DNA of 34,667 bases from contig JAHCJW010000019.1 in the NCBI GenBank assembly GCA_026126125.1, forward strand, positions 1-34,667, written 5' to 3'. The notes under the pieces were generated by a model. The model was not told the origin of the DNA, did no database searches, and saw only the letters and a program-made list of their open reading frames with translations. The position numbers and the translations under genes were made by a program. Source of the DNA: Devosia sp. (GTDB taxonomy: Bacteria > Pseudomonadota > Alphaproteobacteria > Rhizobiales > Devosiaceae). How positions within the stretch are numbered: the stretch's first letter is position 1; each line of letters opens with the position of its first letter. Of this stretch, positions 1 through 7,765 are shown in pieces.

Positions 1-1
1 C

Positions 2-490
2 CGCACCTTCATCGAGCCGACCCAGCAGATCCGCGCCTTCGGGGTAAAACTCAAACATTCGGCCAACCGCACCGAAATCGCCGGCAAGCGCGTGGTGCTG
101 ATCGACGATTCCATCGTGCGCGGCACCACCTCGGTGAAGATCGTGCAGATGATGCGCGAGGCGGGAGCGACCGAGGTGCATATCCGCGTCGCCAGCCCGA
201 TGATCTTCCACTCGGATTATTACGGCATCGACACGCCCGACCCGGACAAGCTCTTGGCCAATCAATATGCCGATCTCGAAGCGATGTGCCGCTTCATCGG
301 CGCGGACTCCCTGCAGTTCCTCTCCATAGACGGGCTCTATCGCGCCGTGGGCGGGGAAGCGCGCAATCCGCGAACGCCGCAATTTACCGACCACTATTTC
401 ACCGGCGACTATCCGACGCAGTTGACCGATCTGGGGGGAAGGACAATGAACGACCCCAAACAGATTTCGCTGCTCAAGGAAGCCGGCTGA
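2..490 (+). CDS. purF: Amidophosphoribosyltransferase, C-terminal part (5' end outside window)
   Basis: This catalyses the first committed step of purine synthesis in the cytoplasm, converting PRPP and glutamine to phosphoribosylamine. The window opens inside the gene. The frame is open from base 2 and gives about 162 residues, roughly the last third of a normal 490-500 residue PurF. The phosphoribosyltransferase PRPP-binding signature is intact (VVLIDDSIVRGTT, residues about 31-43 of the visible part). It is followed by the typical PurF segment with SPMIFHSDYYGIDTP and the C-terminal helix region. The glutaminase half lies upstream of the window. The TGA stop overlaps the ATG of the next SDR gene (ATGA at 490-493), which suggests translational coupling. 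Family assignment is secure. Confidence 0.95.
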   Translation, partial: RTFIEPTQQIRAFGVKLKHSANRTEIAGKRVVLIDDSIVRGTTSVKIVQMMREAGATEVHIRVASPMIFHSDYYGIDTPDPDKLLANQYADLEAMCRFIGADSLQFLSIDGLYRAVGGEARNPRTPQFTDHYFTGDYPTQLTDLGGRTMNDPKQISLLKEAG

Positions 491-1224
491 TGACGGACAA
501 CAAGGAACTCGCAGGCAAGGTCGTTCTGGTCACCGGCGCCTCGCGCGGCATCGGCTATCAGGCGGCGGTGGAAGCGGCGCGCCGGGGCGCCCATATCGTC
601 GCCGTCGCCCGCACCGTGGGCGGGCTTGAGGAGCTGGACGACGAAATCCAGGAGGCAGGGTCCTCCTCGACGCTGGTGCCGCTCGATCTGCGCGACGGCG
701 ACGCCATCGACCGGCTGGGCGCGGCGATCTTCGAGCGCTGGGGACACCTCGATGGCCTGGTGGCCAATGCGGGCCTTTTGGGCGTGCTGAGCCCGGTGCC
801 CCATATCAAGCCGGACGAGTTCGACAAGGTGATGGCGGTCAATGTCACCGCCAATTTCCGCCTGTTGCGCTCGCTCGACCTCTTGCTGCGCCAGTCCGAG
901 GCGGGACGCGCCGTGTTCGTGTCGTCGTCCTCGGCCCGTTCGGCCCGGCCGTTCTGGGGGCTCTACGCGGCCAGCAAGGCGGCGCTTGACGCCATGATCA
1001 AGTCCTATGCGGGCGAATTGAGCCAGTCCAATGTGAAGGCCAATATCTTCTATCCCGGCTCGGTGCGCACGGCGATGCGCGCCAAGGCCATGCCGGGGGA
1101 AGATCCCAACACCCTGCCCCAGCCCAGCGCCATCGCGCCGCAGCTGATCGACCTGCTGAGCCCGAAACTAGCCGAAAACGGCAAGCTCTATAATGTCGAA
1201 ACCGGCAAGTTCAGCGACCTTTAA
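490..1224 (+). CDS. SDR family NAD(P)-dependent oxidoreductase
   Basis: This is a classical short-chain dehydrogenase/reductase of 244 residues. Visible motifs are the Rossmann nucleotide-binding TGASRGIG (residues 15-22), the NAG motif after the fourth strand (VANAGLL), the catalytic serine region (VFVSSSSAR) and the YAASK active-site Tyr/Lys. The start at 490 is chosen because the ATG overlaps the purF stop and has AAGGAA upstream. A longer open frame upstream is a shadow of purF. The substrate cannot be told from the sequence. As far as I recall, an SDR directly after purF is a recurring arrangement in Hyphomicrobiales, but no purine role is shown here. It is probably cotranscribed with purF and with the GNAT gene that starts three bases after its stop. 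Confidence 0.9.
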   Translation: MTDNKELAGKVVLVTGASRGIGYQAAVEAARRGAHIVAVARTVGGLEELDDEIQEAGSSSTLVPLDLRDGDAIDRLGAAIFERWGHLDGLVANAGLLGVLSPVPHIKPDEFDKVMAVNVTANFRLLRSLDLLLRQSEAGRAVFVSSSSARSARPFWGLYAASKAALDAMIKSYAGELSQSNVKANIFYPGSVRTAMRAKAMPGEDPNTLPQPSAIAPQLIDLLSPKLAENGKLYNVETGKFSDL

Positions 1225-1227
1225 GCC

Positions 1228-1824
1228 ATGGTGACGCTTCGCCCCTACCGCAGCAGCGATCTCGAGGCACTCTATCATATCTGCCTCGTGACCGGCGACG
1301 CCGGCAGGGATGCGAGCGCGCTGCACAAGGACCCGCAGCTGATCGGGCATCTTTATGCGGCGCCCTATGGCGTGCTCGAACCGGACAGGGTGCTGGTGGC
1401 CGAGGACGCGGCGGGCGTTGCCGGCTATATCGTGGGCACATATGACACCGAGCGCTTTGCGGCGCGGCTGGAGGCGGAATGGTGGCCGGCGCTGCGGCAG
1501 CGTTATGCCGACACCAGCGGCCTCACCGAAGCCGACCGCGGGCGGGTCGCCGCCATCCTCCGCCCACATGTCTCACCGGCCGATCTCGTCGCCGCCTATC
1601 CGGCGCATATCCACATGAATCTTCTCGAGCGCCTGCGCGGGCAGCGGGTTGGATCGCGCCTGCTGCAAGCCTGGCGGGATCAGGCGAAGGCCGATGGCGT
1701 CGGCGGCATTCATCTGGGCGCCAGCGCCGGCAATAGCGGGGGCGTCGCTTTCTGGACCCGCAGCGGTTTCGTGCCGCAGCGCCAGGTGGGAAGCACGGTG
1801 TGGTTCGGAATGGACCTGGCATAG
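1228..1824 (+). CDS. GNAT family N-acetyltransferase
   Basis: This is a predicted cytoplasmic acetyl-CoA-dependent acetyltransferase of 198 residues. The C-terminal half has the GNAT motif A acetyl-CoA loop (LRGQRVGSRLL, residues about 142-152). The usual end-of-domain pattern NSGGVAFWTRSGF, in which a neighbouring side chain packs near the cofactor, follows it. The N-terminal part (LRPYRSSDLEALYHICLVTGDAG) resembles, from memory, bacterial relatives of the O-GlcNAcase C-terminal acetyltransferase-like domain. That is only a similarity and gives no substrate. It starts 3 bp after the SDR stop, so it is likely the third gene of the purF operon. Confidence 0.85.
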   Translation: MVTLRPYRSSDLEALYHICLVTGDAGRDASALHKDPQLIGHLYAAPYGVLEPDRVLVAEDAAGVAGYIVGTYDTERFAARLEAEWWPALRQRYADTSGLTEADRGRVAAILRPHVSPADLVAAYPAHIHMNLLERLRGQRVGSRLLQAWRDQAKADGVGGIHLGASAGNSGGVAFWTRSGFVPQRQVGSTVWFGMDLA

Positions 1825-1905
1825 GCGGCTGGCGCGCCCTGCCGGTTTAAAGCGCGGCGCGATCTGGCGACGGCAGGCCGCCCGGGGGCGACCTGCCAGA
1901 AAGTG

Positions 1906-3195
1906 TCAGCTGGGCACGACAGCCGGCGCCATCAGCACCTTGTCGATGCGATGGCCGTCAAGATCGACCACCTCGAAACGCCAGCCATCGCTTTCGAACA
2001 CCTCGCCGGTGCGCGGCAAATGGTTGAGACAGGCGAGGACATAGCCGGCCACCGTTTCGTAACGCGCATCCTTGGGCACGGCGATGCGGAAGCGCTCGCC
2101 GAAATCGTCCACCGACATCCAGCCGGCGACCAGCCAGGAGCCATCCTCGCGCTGCACCAGGGCCGGGTCATCGCCCGCTTCCTCATGATAGACGCCGGTG
2201 ATGACCTCAAGCACGTCGCCGAAGGTGACGATGCCTTCGAAATGGCCGTATTCGTCCACCACCAGCACCATCTGCACCTTGGACTGACGAATGGCTTCGA
2301 CGACGTCGAGCGCGTCGGCATGTTCCATGATGACCGGCACGGGCTTGGCCAGCTTGCGCAGATCGGGCTGCTGGCCACTGGCAAGGGCCGGCAGGAGATC
2401 GGCGAGATTGAGCACGCCGAGAATGGAATCGGCATCGCCTTCCTGCACCAGCACCCGCGTGTGGGTGGAGGAGATCAGCGTCTGCAGATTTTCCTCGTAG
2501 CTGTCCTCGAGATCGACCACGACCACGTCGAGACGCGGCGTCATCAGGCCCCGGGCCGAGCGATCGGCCAGACGCATGACGCCCGAGATCATCGAGTGTT
2601 CCTCGGTTTCCAGCACGCCGGCGGAGGTCGCCTCGGCGATGATGGTGCGCACCTCTTCCTCGGTCACCGATTCCTCGGCCTGACCGCCCTGCCCCAGCAG
2701 GCGCAGCACGGTGCGGCCCGAAATATCGAGCAGCCAGACGATGGGCGTGCCCACCAGGGCCAGGAACGTCATCGGCGGGGCGACGCGCGAGGCGACGCCT
2801 TCGGGATTGCGCAGGGCCACCTGCTTGGGCACCAGCTCGCCCAGGATCAGCGTGCCATAGGTGATCAGCACGACGACGACACCGGTGCCGCCGATATCGG
2901 CGATATTGGCCGGCACGCCGATCTCACGCAGCCATTCGCTGAGGCGCAGGCCCAGCGTGGCGCCGGAAAAGGCGCCGGACAGCACGCCGACCAACGTGAT
3001 GCCGATCTGAACGGAGGAAAGGAACCGGCCCGGATTGTCGGCCAGTTTGATGGCCATGGCAGCGCCCTTGTTGCCCTGATCGGCCAGGACCTTGAGGCGG
3101 GCGGGACGGGATGAGACAACGGCCAGCTCGGACATGGCCAGGGCGCCGTTCACCAGAACCAGAACGACGACGATGAGGATTTCTGTAAGCAACAA
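1906..3195 (-). CDS. CNNM/CorC (hemolysin C-like) family membrane protein with CBS domains
   Basis: This is an inner-membrane protein of the DUF21-CBS-CorC_HlyC family, whose relatives act in magnesium/cobalt transport or resistance. The frame encodes an N-terminal DUF21 region with about four hydrophobic segments, including ILIVVVLVLVNGALAMSELA and GVVVVLITYGTLILGELVPKQ. After it come two cytosolic CBS motifs (around LMTPRLDVVVVDLED and VQMVLVVDEYGHFEGIVTFGDVL) and a C-terminal CorC/HlyC transporter-associated domain. The frame is open to 3258, but the region before LLLTEIL does not look like protein of this family. I therefore prefer one of the tandem TTG codons at 3195 or 3192, giving about 430 residues. 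No strong Shine-Dalgarno is visible, so the start is uncertain. It is convergent with the GNAT gene. Confidence 0.85.
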   Translation of the reverse strand: MLLTEILIVVVLVLVNGALAMSELAVVSSRPARLKVLADQGNKGAAMAIKLADNPGRFLSSVQIGITLVGVLSGAFSGATLGLRLSEWLREIGVPANIADIGGTGVVVVLITYGTLILGELVPKQVALRNPEGVASRVAPPMTFLALVGTPIVWLLDISGRTVLRLLGQGGQAEESVTEEEVRTIIAEATSAGVLETEEHSMISGVMRLADRSARGLMTPRLDVVVVDLEDSYEENLQTLISSTHTRVLVQEGDADSILGVLNLADLLPALASGQQPDLRKLAKPVPVIMEHADALDVVEAIRQSKVQMVLVVDEYGHFEGIVTFGDVLEVITGVYHEEAGDDPALVQREDGSWLVAGWMSVDDFGERFRIAVPKDARYETVAGYVLACLNHLPRTGEVFESDGWRFEVVDLDGHRIDKVLMAPAVVPS

Positions 3196-3391
3196 AGTGC
3201 AATGTTGGCACGCCGCGACCAATGGCGGGGTGCTACGACGCGGCGCACTATAGGGCAAAGCTGGCCGGAATGAATAGACCGTTCGGCGAAATCATTCGCG
3301 GATGGGGATAAGGCGGGTTTGGCCCCACCCCAACCCGCCCTGCCTCATCCGGAGGGTAATGCTCCTGCCAGGGGCCATGAGCCCGAGGTGA

Positions 3392-4846
3392 TCAGCGCTT
3401 GGATTTGTCGTCGTAGGGGTTGGACTTGCTGCCGGCGCGGACCCAGAGGCGGATCGGGGTTCCGGGCAGATCGAAAGTGTCGCGCAGGCCGTTGACCAGA
3501 TAGCGCTGATAGGACATCGGCAACGCGTCGGGGCGCGAGGCGAAGAGAATGAAGCTGGGCGGGCGCGTCTTGGCCTGCGTCATGTAGCGCAGCTTGAGCC
3601 GGCGCCCGGAAACGGCCGGCGGCGGATGCCCCTCGACCATGCCGGCCAGCCAGCGATTGAGCCGCGCCGTCGAAATATGCGAATTCCACGTGCGCTCGAC
3701 GGCGAAGATCGCGTCCATCAGCTTGTCGATATTGCGCCCGGTGAGGCCCGACAGCGTGACCAGCGGAATGCCGCGCAATTGCGGCAGGAGCCGCTCGCAG
3801 GCCTCGCGCAGCGCGACCAGCGCGGCGTTCTTGTCCTCGATCAGATCCCATTTGTTGAGCGCGATGACCATGGCGCGGCCCTCGCGTTCGACGAGGTCGG
3901 CCAGCGCCAGATCCTGCTTTTCGAACGGAATGGTGGCGTCGAGCAGCAGCACCACCACTTCGGCATATTGCAGCGAGCGCAGGCTGTCGCCCACCGCGAG
4001 CTTTTCGAGCTTTTCGGTGACGCGGGAGCGGCGGCGAATGCCGGCCGTATCCACCAGATTGATGGTGCGCCCTTCCCATTCCCAGGGCACGAGAATGCTG
4101 TCGCGGGTGATGCCGGCCTCGGGGCCGACCAGAACGCGATCCTCGCCCACCATGCGGTTGACCAGGGTCGACTTGCCGGCATTGGGGCGGCCGACAATGG
4201 CGACGTTGAGATAACGGCGCGGGTTCCAGCGCAGGGTCGCCTCGTCGCCCTCGCCCTCGAGCATGTCGGGGGTGATGTCGACATCGACTTCGGGCAACAG
4301 GTCGAGATCGGCGGCGGCTTCCGCATCCGATGCCGCCTTGGCGGCCGCCGCCTTGTCGATGGCGGCCGAGACGATGGAATAGAGCTCGGAAAGACCGAGG
4401 CCATGTTCAGCCGACAGCGCGATGGGCTCGCCGAAGCCGAGCTTGAAGGCTTCCACCAGACCCGCCTCGGCGGCGCTGCTTTCCGCCTTGTTGCCGACCA
4501 GATGCACATCCTTGCCGGCCTTGCGCAGCACCTGGGCAAAGCGCTGATCGAGCGGCACGACGCCGGCACGGGCGTCGATCATGAACAGGATGACATCGGC
4601 TTCCCCAATGGCCAGCTCGGTCTGCTGGCGCATGCGATCCTCGAGGCTGCCGTCCTTGACGTCCTCGTAACCCGCCGTATCGAGAATACGGAAAGTGAGG
4701 TCGGCGATGCGGCCTTCGGCCTCGCGGCGGTCGCGGGTGACGCCGGGCGTATCGTCCACCAGGGCGATCTTGCGCCCGACCAGGCGATTGAACAGGGTCG
4801 ACTTGCCGACATTGGGGCGACCGACAATAGCTACGGTGACCGTCAT
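3392..4846 (-). CDS. der: Ribosome-associated GTPase Der (EngA)
   Basis: This is an essential double-GTPase for maturation of the large (50S) ribosomal subunit, 484 residues. Two tandem G domains are clear. The first P-loop is GRPNVGKST (9-17), with DDTPGVTRD and DTAG (switch II). The second is GRPNAGKST (219-227), with its own DTAG and NKWD (guanine specificity). A KH-like domain ends the protein. An acidic, alanine-rich linker (about 165-205) joins the G domains. The start at 4846 is chosen over the longer frame to 4870 because AAGGAGGGG lies just upstream and [11 protein letters not shown] is the usual family N-terminus. The TPR-protein gene lies 56 bp upstream on the same strand, so they probably form one operon. 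A bamB gene often found nearby in other proteobacteria is not between them. Confidence 0.97.
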   Translation of the reverse strand: MTVTVAIVGRPNVGKSTLFNRLVGRKIALVDDTPGVTRDRREAEGRIADLTFRILDTAGYEDVKDGSLEDRMRQQTELAIGEADVILFMIDARAGVVPLDQRFAQVLRKAGKDVHLVGNKAESSAAEAGLVEAFKLGFGEPIALSAEHGLGLSELYSIVSAAIDKAAAAKAASDAEAAADLDLLPEVDVDITPDMLEGEGDEATLRWNPRRYLNVAIVGRPNAGKSTLVNRMVGEDRVLVGPEAGITRDSILVPWEWEGRTINLVDTAGIRRRSRVTEKLEKLAVGDSLRSLQYAEVVVLLLDATIPFEKQDLALADLVEREGRAMVIALNKWDLIEDKNAALVALREACERLLPQLRGIPLVTLSGLTGRNIDKLMDAIFAVERTWNSHISTARLNRWLAGMVEGHPPPAVSGRRLKLRYMTQAKTRPPSFILFASRPDALPMSYQRYLVNGLRDTFDLPGTPIRLWVRAGSKSNPYDDKSKR

Positions 4847-4902
4847 GGCCCCTCCTTGTTGACAGGCCACCCATGCCTTGCGGCAGGGGTGGCAGGCTGC
4901 CC

Positions 4903-5604
4903 TTATTGGGCGGCAGGCGCCGCTTCATCGCCCTCAACCGGGGCATCGGCGGCGATGGTGCCTTCGCTCAGCATCTGCGCCAGATAATAGGCCATGCGGT
5001 TGCGGATCTGGCCCTGGGCCAGGGGATCGTTGAGCACGGTTTCGAAACTGGCCTCGGCGGCGGCGGTGTCGCCGGCCTTGTACTGGGCAAGACCGATCAA
5101 TTCGCGCGCAACGCGGCGCATCGGATTGTCGTCGCTGGCCAGGGTGCCGATGCGCGCCTCGACATCGGCCAGGGTGCCGCTATCGACCAGAATCTGCGCC
5201 GCCTGCAGCAGCGCCAGCTCGCGCAGGCGAACATTGGACTGGCTATTGGCCAAAGCGTCATAGGCGGCCACGGCCCCTGCCGCATCGCCGGCCTCGGCCA
5301 GCAGCGACGCCTTGCGGAATTCGGCGAGAACGGGATAGCCGCCCGAGCCATTGGCGGCCAGCTCATCGAGGTGGGCCCGGGCCGCGGCAAGATCGTCACC
5401 GGCATTGATCGCGGCATAAAGCTCTTCGGACGAGCGGGAAGCCTGGCTGTTGGTGTACCAGCTCCAGCCCTCATTGAGGGCGACCAGCGCGACGACGGCG
5501 ATGGCGGCGCCGATGACGAAGGGCGCGACGCGGCGCCACAAGGTGCGCATGCGCTCGGAACGGAGTTCCTCATCGACTTCGCGGAAGATATTGTCTTCGG
5601 CCAT
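4903..5604 (-). CDS. Membrane-anchored tetratricopeptide-like protein (YfgM/TPR_21 family)
   Basis: This 233-residue protein has a short charged N-terminus ([15 protein letters not shown]), one transmembrane segment (residues about 26-44, [19 protein letters not shown]) and a periplasmic alanine-rich helical-repeat domain of TPR type. This is the layout of the YfgM-like family associated with the Sec translocon and periplasmic chaperones. The gene is also often next to der, as here. The start at 5604 (ATG) is preferred over the open frame to 5664 because the family begins with this charged motif. The upstream extension reads as non-coding. It ends in an acidic, alanine/proline-rich tail ([14 protein letters not shown]). 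It is likely the first gene of the operon with der. Confidence 0.85.
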   Translation of the reverse strand: MAEDNIFREVDEELRSERMRTLWRRVAPFVIGAAIAVVALVALNEGWSWYTNSQASRSSEELYAAINAGDDLAAARAHLDELAANGSGGYPVLAEFRKASLLAEAGDAAGAVAAYDALANSQSNVRLRELALLQAAQILVDSGTLADVEARIGTLASDDNPMRRVARELIGLAQYKAGDTAAAEASFETVLNDPLAQGQIRNRMAYYLAQMLSEGTIAADAPVEGDEAAPAAQ

Positions 5605-5710
5605 AACGGTCTCTTGGTCTTTCGAAATTGGCGGCACCTGTACCACGCCGCCCCTCGAATGCAAATTGGAAGGGTGCGGAAACGTGCCGGACCGAGCCAG
5701 CTTCGCGGTG

Positions 5711-5796
5711 TCAAAGCGCGGCGCGTTTCTTTCAGATCGGTTCCCGGCGCTTCAGCTCTTTGTTTTGCCGCATGTCTTTATCCCCAAACCGGGGCT
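5711..5796. repeat. Dispersed intergenic repeat, family 2, truncated copy
   Basis: This segment (core GCGCGTTTCTTTCAGATC, then a stretch ending in GCCGCATGTCTT and an AAACCGGGG motif) closely matches two other intergenic segments at 7664-7765 and 17323-17430. The copy lacks the final CACTTTCGGGAGACATGCT part seen in the others. It runs straight into the remnant of an AraC-type gene, so it marks a rearrangement point. Similar short repeats are, from memory, common between genes in Hyphomicrobiales. Their function is not known to me. Confidence 0.7.
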
Positions 5797-5810
5797 GGGA
5801 GGTCGGGGTG

Positions 5811-5960
5811 CGCAGGGCCAAGGATTTGCTCAAAAGCAGCGGCGAGCCGCTGTCGGGCATCGCCCTCATGCTCGGATTTTCCGATCAAAGCCACTTCAAC
5901 CGCGTCTTCCGCCGCCATACCGGGTTCACCCCCGCCGCGTTCCGCCGGCTCGCACGCTGA
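5811..5960 (+). pseudogene. AraC-family regulator remnant (C-terminal HTH only)
   Basis: About 50 codons encode the final helix-turn-helix of an AraC/XylS-type activator (VRRAKDLLKSSGEPLSGIAL, then GFSDQSHFNRVFRRHTG and FTPAAFRR). This is the best conserved part of that family. A complete regulator would have some 250-330 residues including a second HTH and an effector domain. Upstream of about 5811 the frame continues only through the dispersed repeat at 5711-5796, with no AraC-like sequence, so the gene is 5'-truncated. An ATG at 5772 within the repeat could give a 62-residue peptide, but no ribosome binding site supports it. The 3' end overlaps the end of the convergent FMN reductase gene by 35 bp. 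Confidence 0.75.
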
Positions 5961-6582
5961 AAGCTTCACCCGAAGAGTTTGACGAGACGTCAATGCCAGA
6001 CGCAGGCTCGGAAAGCCCGAGATTTATCATATGCGCGAAATGCTTTGCGGCCAGACCGATCCTATCGGCTATTGCGGATGGATCGGAATTTTCCTCTGCA
6101 AGATTTCCAACTATTTCCGCAACGGAATAGGCTGATATCTGGGCCTGAAAAAATCCAAACAACGGCATGAGCTGGTTTTCGACCATCGACGCATGGCGTC
6201 GGCTGCTGCCTGAAGCACCCAGCAATACGGGCTTCCCTGCCATCATGCTGCGGTCGAGAAAATCGACCAAGTGCTTGAAAAGCCCCGGATAAGAACCGTT
6301 GTGAACCGGCGTCACCACGACAAGGGCGTCGGCATTTTCCAGCTCCCAAATGACGTTTTTCGCTTTGGTGGGCAGTTCACCCCTTTTGAGGACCGAACCG
6401 AAGCTCTTGCCGGCGTCGACCAGATCGAGGGCGAGCATATCGGCATCAAGATGAGCCGATATGGCCTCGCCCAAAGTCGCAGCAAGCCGGCGGGAGCCGG
6501 ATGGCCTCGCCGTGTTCCCCGAGAAAAGGACAAGGCGCGGACGTTTGACAATCGGCAAATTTGCCGGAGGCTCAGCCGGCAT
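5926..6582 (-). CDS. NADPH-dependent FMN reductase-like flavoprotein
   Basis: This 218-residue flavodoxin-fold protein belongs to the FMN_red family, which reduces FMN with NAD(P)H or acts as a quinone/chromate-type reductase. Visible features are the phosphate-binding loop after the first strand (LVLFSGNTARPSGSRRLA), the mid-protein TPVHNGSYPGLFKHLVDFL segment typical of the family, and GASGSSRRHASMVENQL near the isoalloxazine site. The ATG at 6582 overlaps the 3' end of the nucleoside hydrolase gene by 11 bp, so the two are translationally coupled. The alternative TTG at 6591 is less likely. The last 30 residues (after ASGID) are low-complexity and extend into the AraC remnant, so the natural C-terminus may have been altered by that rearrangement. 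Confidence 0.82.
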   Translation of the reverse strand: MPAEPPANLPIVKRPRLVLFSGNTARPSGSRRLAATLGEAISAHLDADMLALDLVDAGKSFGSVLKRGELPTKAKNVIWELENADALVVVTPVHNGSYPGLFKHLVDFLDRSMMAGKPVLLGASGSSRRHASMVENQLMPLFGFFQAQISAYSVAEIVGNLAEENSDPSAIADRIGLAAKHFAHMINLGLSEPASGIDVSSNSSGEAFSVRAGGTRRG

Positions 6583-7504
6583 GATGCGCAAAATCCGACA
6601 GTTTGGTATAAAAATCGGTCATGACCGCGTTCCGGTCAATCTGCCGGACATAGCGCATCAAGGGCCGTCTTGCGTCGGTGCTCCAGGTGGCGTTGTCGGT
6701 CAAAATCGGGGTGGGCACAAGGATGCTGGGGCACCAGTCAGGCTCGATAAGCCAGGCGATGGCGGCCATGTCCCAGATGACCTTGCTCCAGCCCGGGGCC
6801 CGGCCGGCGCCATATTCGTTGAAGCGTTGCGACAAAAATGCGCCGATTTCTCCGGCGGGGGCAACATAGCGATCGAATTCGGGAATGGTGGCCACCAGAT
6901 GGGACGCGACGCCGCGGCAAGGAACCAGAACCAGGGGAACTGCGCAGTCGAACAGCACCTGCGCGCCGCCCACATCCTGGATCAGGTTGAATTCCTGCAG
7001 GTCCGGCCATTCGAGGGCATGCCCGCCGAGCCAGACCACAACCACGCGGTCGATAATGTCCGGGGCTTTGAGCAAAGCCGAGGCGATTGTGCTGATGGCG
7101 GCTATGGCGATGATATAGAGCGGGTCTTGCGGGCTGGACGCACGCGCGCGACGGATGAGATCGTCAACGGCCTCGGCATCGCGGGCCTGTTTGTGCGGCC
7201 CCACGAATTCGGTGACGCCGCGATAGACAAACCCCTCCGCGCTGCGGCCAAGACGGTCCAGCAGGCGCAGGATTTCGGCATAGCTCAGTTCCATCCCATG
7301 CCCGGCACTATCGGAGCGCGCATTGTGGAACGGCGCGGCGTAGATCGCTTCGGTGGTAATCCGGTCGCTGGAAAGCAGAAGCTGTGTCAGGGCGAACTGA
7401 TCATCGATCTCATTGAATGTATCGGTATCGAGAACGGCCCTTATGCGACCTTTGGGTGGCTGCAACAGAGTTGCTCGCGCGGCATCGGACAGTGCGGATT
7501 GCAT
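6572..7504 (-). CDS. Nucleoside hydrolase
   Basis: This 310-residue protein of the inosine-uridine nucleoside hydrolase family cleaves N-glycosidic bonds of ribonucleosides to base and ribose. The diagnostic N-terminal calcium-binding cluster is present as DTDTFNEIDDQFAL (about residues 26-39). It resembles the family signature DxDxxxxxDD. Further on are the VWLGGHALEW segment and a DNATW segment near the end. The ATG at 7504 is chosen because GGAG sits 7 bp upstream. The in-frame upstream start at 7516 is a TTG. It is coupled to the FMN reductase gene. The sugar operon lies upstream on the same strand, separated by 261 bp of repeat sequence, so a shared transcript is uncertain. Substrate preference cannot be read. 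Confidence 0.88.
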   Translation of the reverse strand: MQSALSDAARATLLQPPKGRIRAVLDTDTFNEIDDQFALTQLLLSSDRITTEAIYAAPFHNARSDSAGHGMELSYAEILRLLDRLGRSAEGFVYRGVTEFVGPHKQARDAEAVDDLIRRARASSPQDPLYIIAIAAISTIASALLKAPDIIDRVVVVWLGGHALEWPDLQEFNLIQDVGGAQVLFDCAVPLVLVPCRGVASHLVATIPEFDRYVAPAGEIGAFLSQRFNEYGAGRAPGWSKVIWDMAAIAWLIEPDWCPSILVPTPILTDNATWSTDARRPLMRYVRQIDRNAVMTDFYTKLSDFAHHAG

Positions 7505-7530
7505 GATCGTCTCCAATAGAACGGGAAAAC

Positions 7531-7663
7531 TAGAGCGGCGCGTTTACGCATCGGATGATCCGAAAACCGGGAGGACAGTTTTCGGATCATCCGATGCTTC
7601 AGCTCTTGATTTTGGCATCTTCCCCCCCCCCGAAACCGGTTCCCCCTTTCGGAAGACATGATC
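7531..7663. repeat. Dispersed repeat family 1 with perfect 20-bp inverted repeat
   Basis: Two arms of 20 bp (7548-7567 and 7578-7597) are exact reverse complements around a 10-base loop, CGGGAGGACA. The arms begin GCATCGGATGATCCG. The same unit, partly decayed, occurs at 17180-17225 and 15883-15930. The right part (7598-7660) resembles the second half of the family-2 repeat that follows at 7664, and contains a run of ten C (7622-7631). The element lies between the pentulose kinase and nucleoside hydrolase genes, both transcribed leftwards. The RNA would fold into a very stable hairpin that could act as a transcript end or stability element. It lacks a clear U-tract on the minus strand. Confidence 0.8.
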
Positions 7664-7765
7664 TCAAGCGCGTCGCGTTTCTTTCAGATCCGCTCCCTGC
7701 GCTTTAGCTCTTTGTTTTGCCGCATGTCTTGATCCCGAAACCTGGGGCCACTTCGGGAGACATGC
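7664..7765. repeat. Dispersed intergenic repeat, family 2, full copy
   Basis: This copy of the roughly 100-bp element also seen at 17323-17430 and, truncated, at 5711-5796 starts near AAGCGCGTCGCG. It contains TTTCAGATC and CTCCCTGCGCTTTA, and ends GGCCACTTCGGGAGACATGCT. It abuts the stop codon of the FGGY kinase at 7766. Together with the hairpin repeat on its left it fills the whole gap between the kinase and nucleoside hydrolase genes. Confidence 0.75.

Noticed and set aside
1845-1866. A short match (TTTAAAGCGCGGCGCGATCT) to the start of the family-2 repeat
   Set aside because: Only about 20 bases match and the rest of the element is missing, so it could be chance or a minimal relic.
1903-3114. 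A 403-codon plus-strand open frame
   Set aside because: It is antisense to the CNNM/CorC gene, His-rich and without a domain.
3626-4987. A 453-codon plus-strand open frame
   Set aside because: It is the antisense shadow of der, with no recognisable motif.
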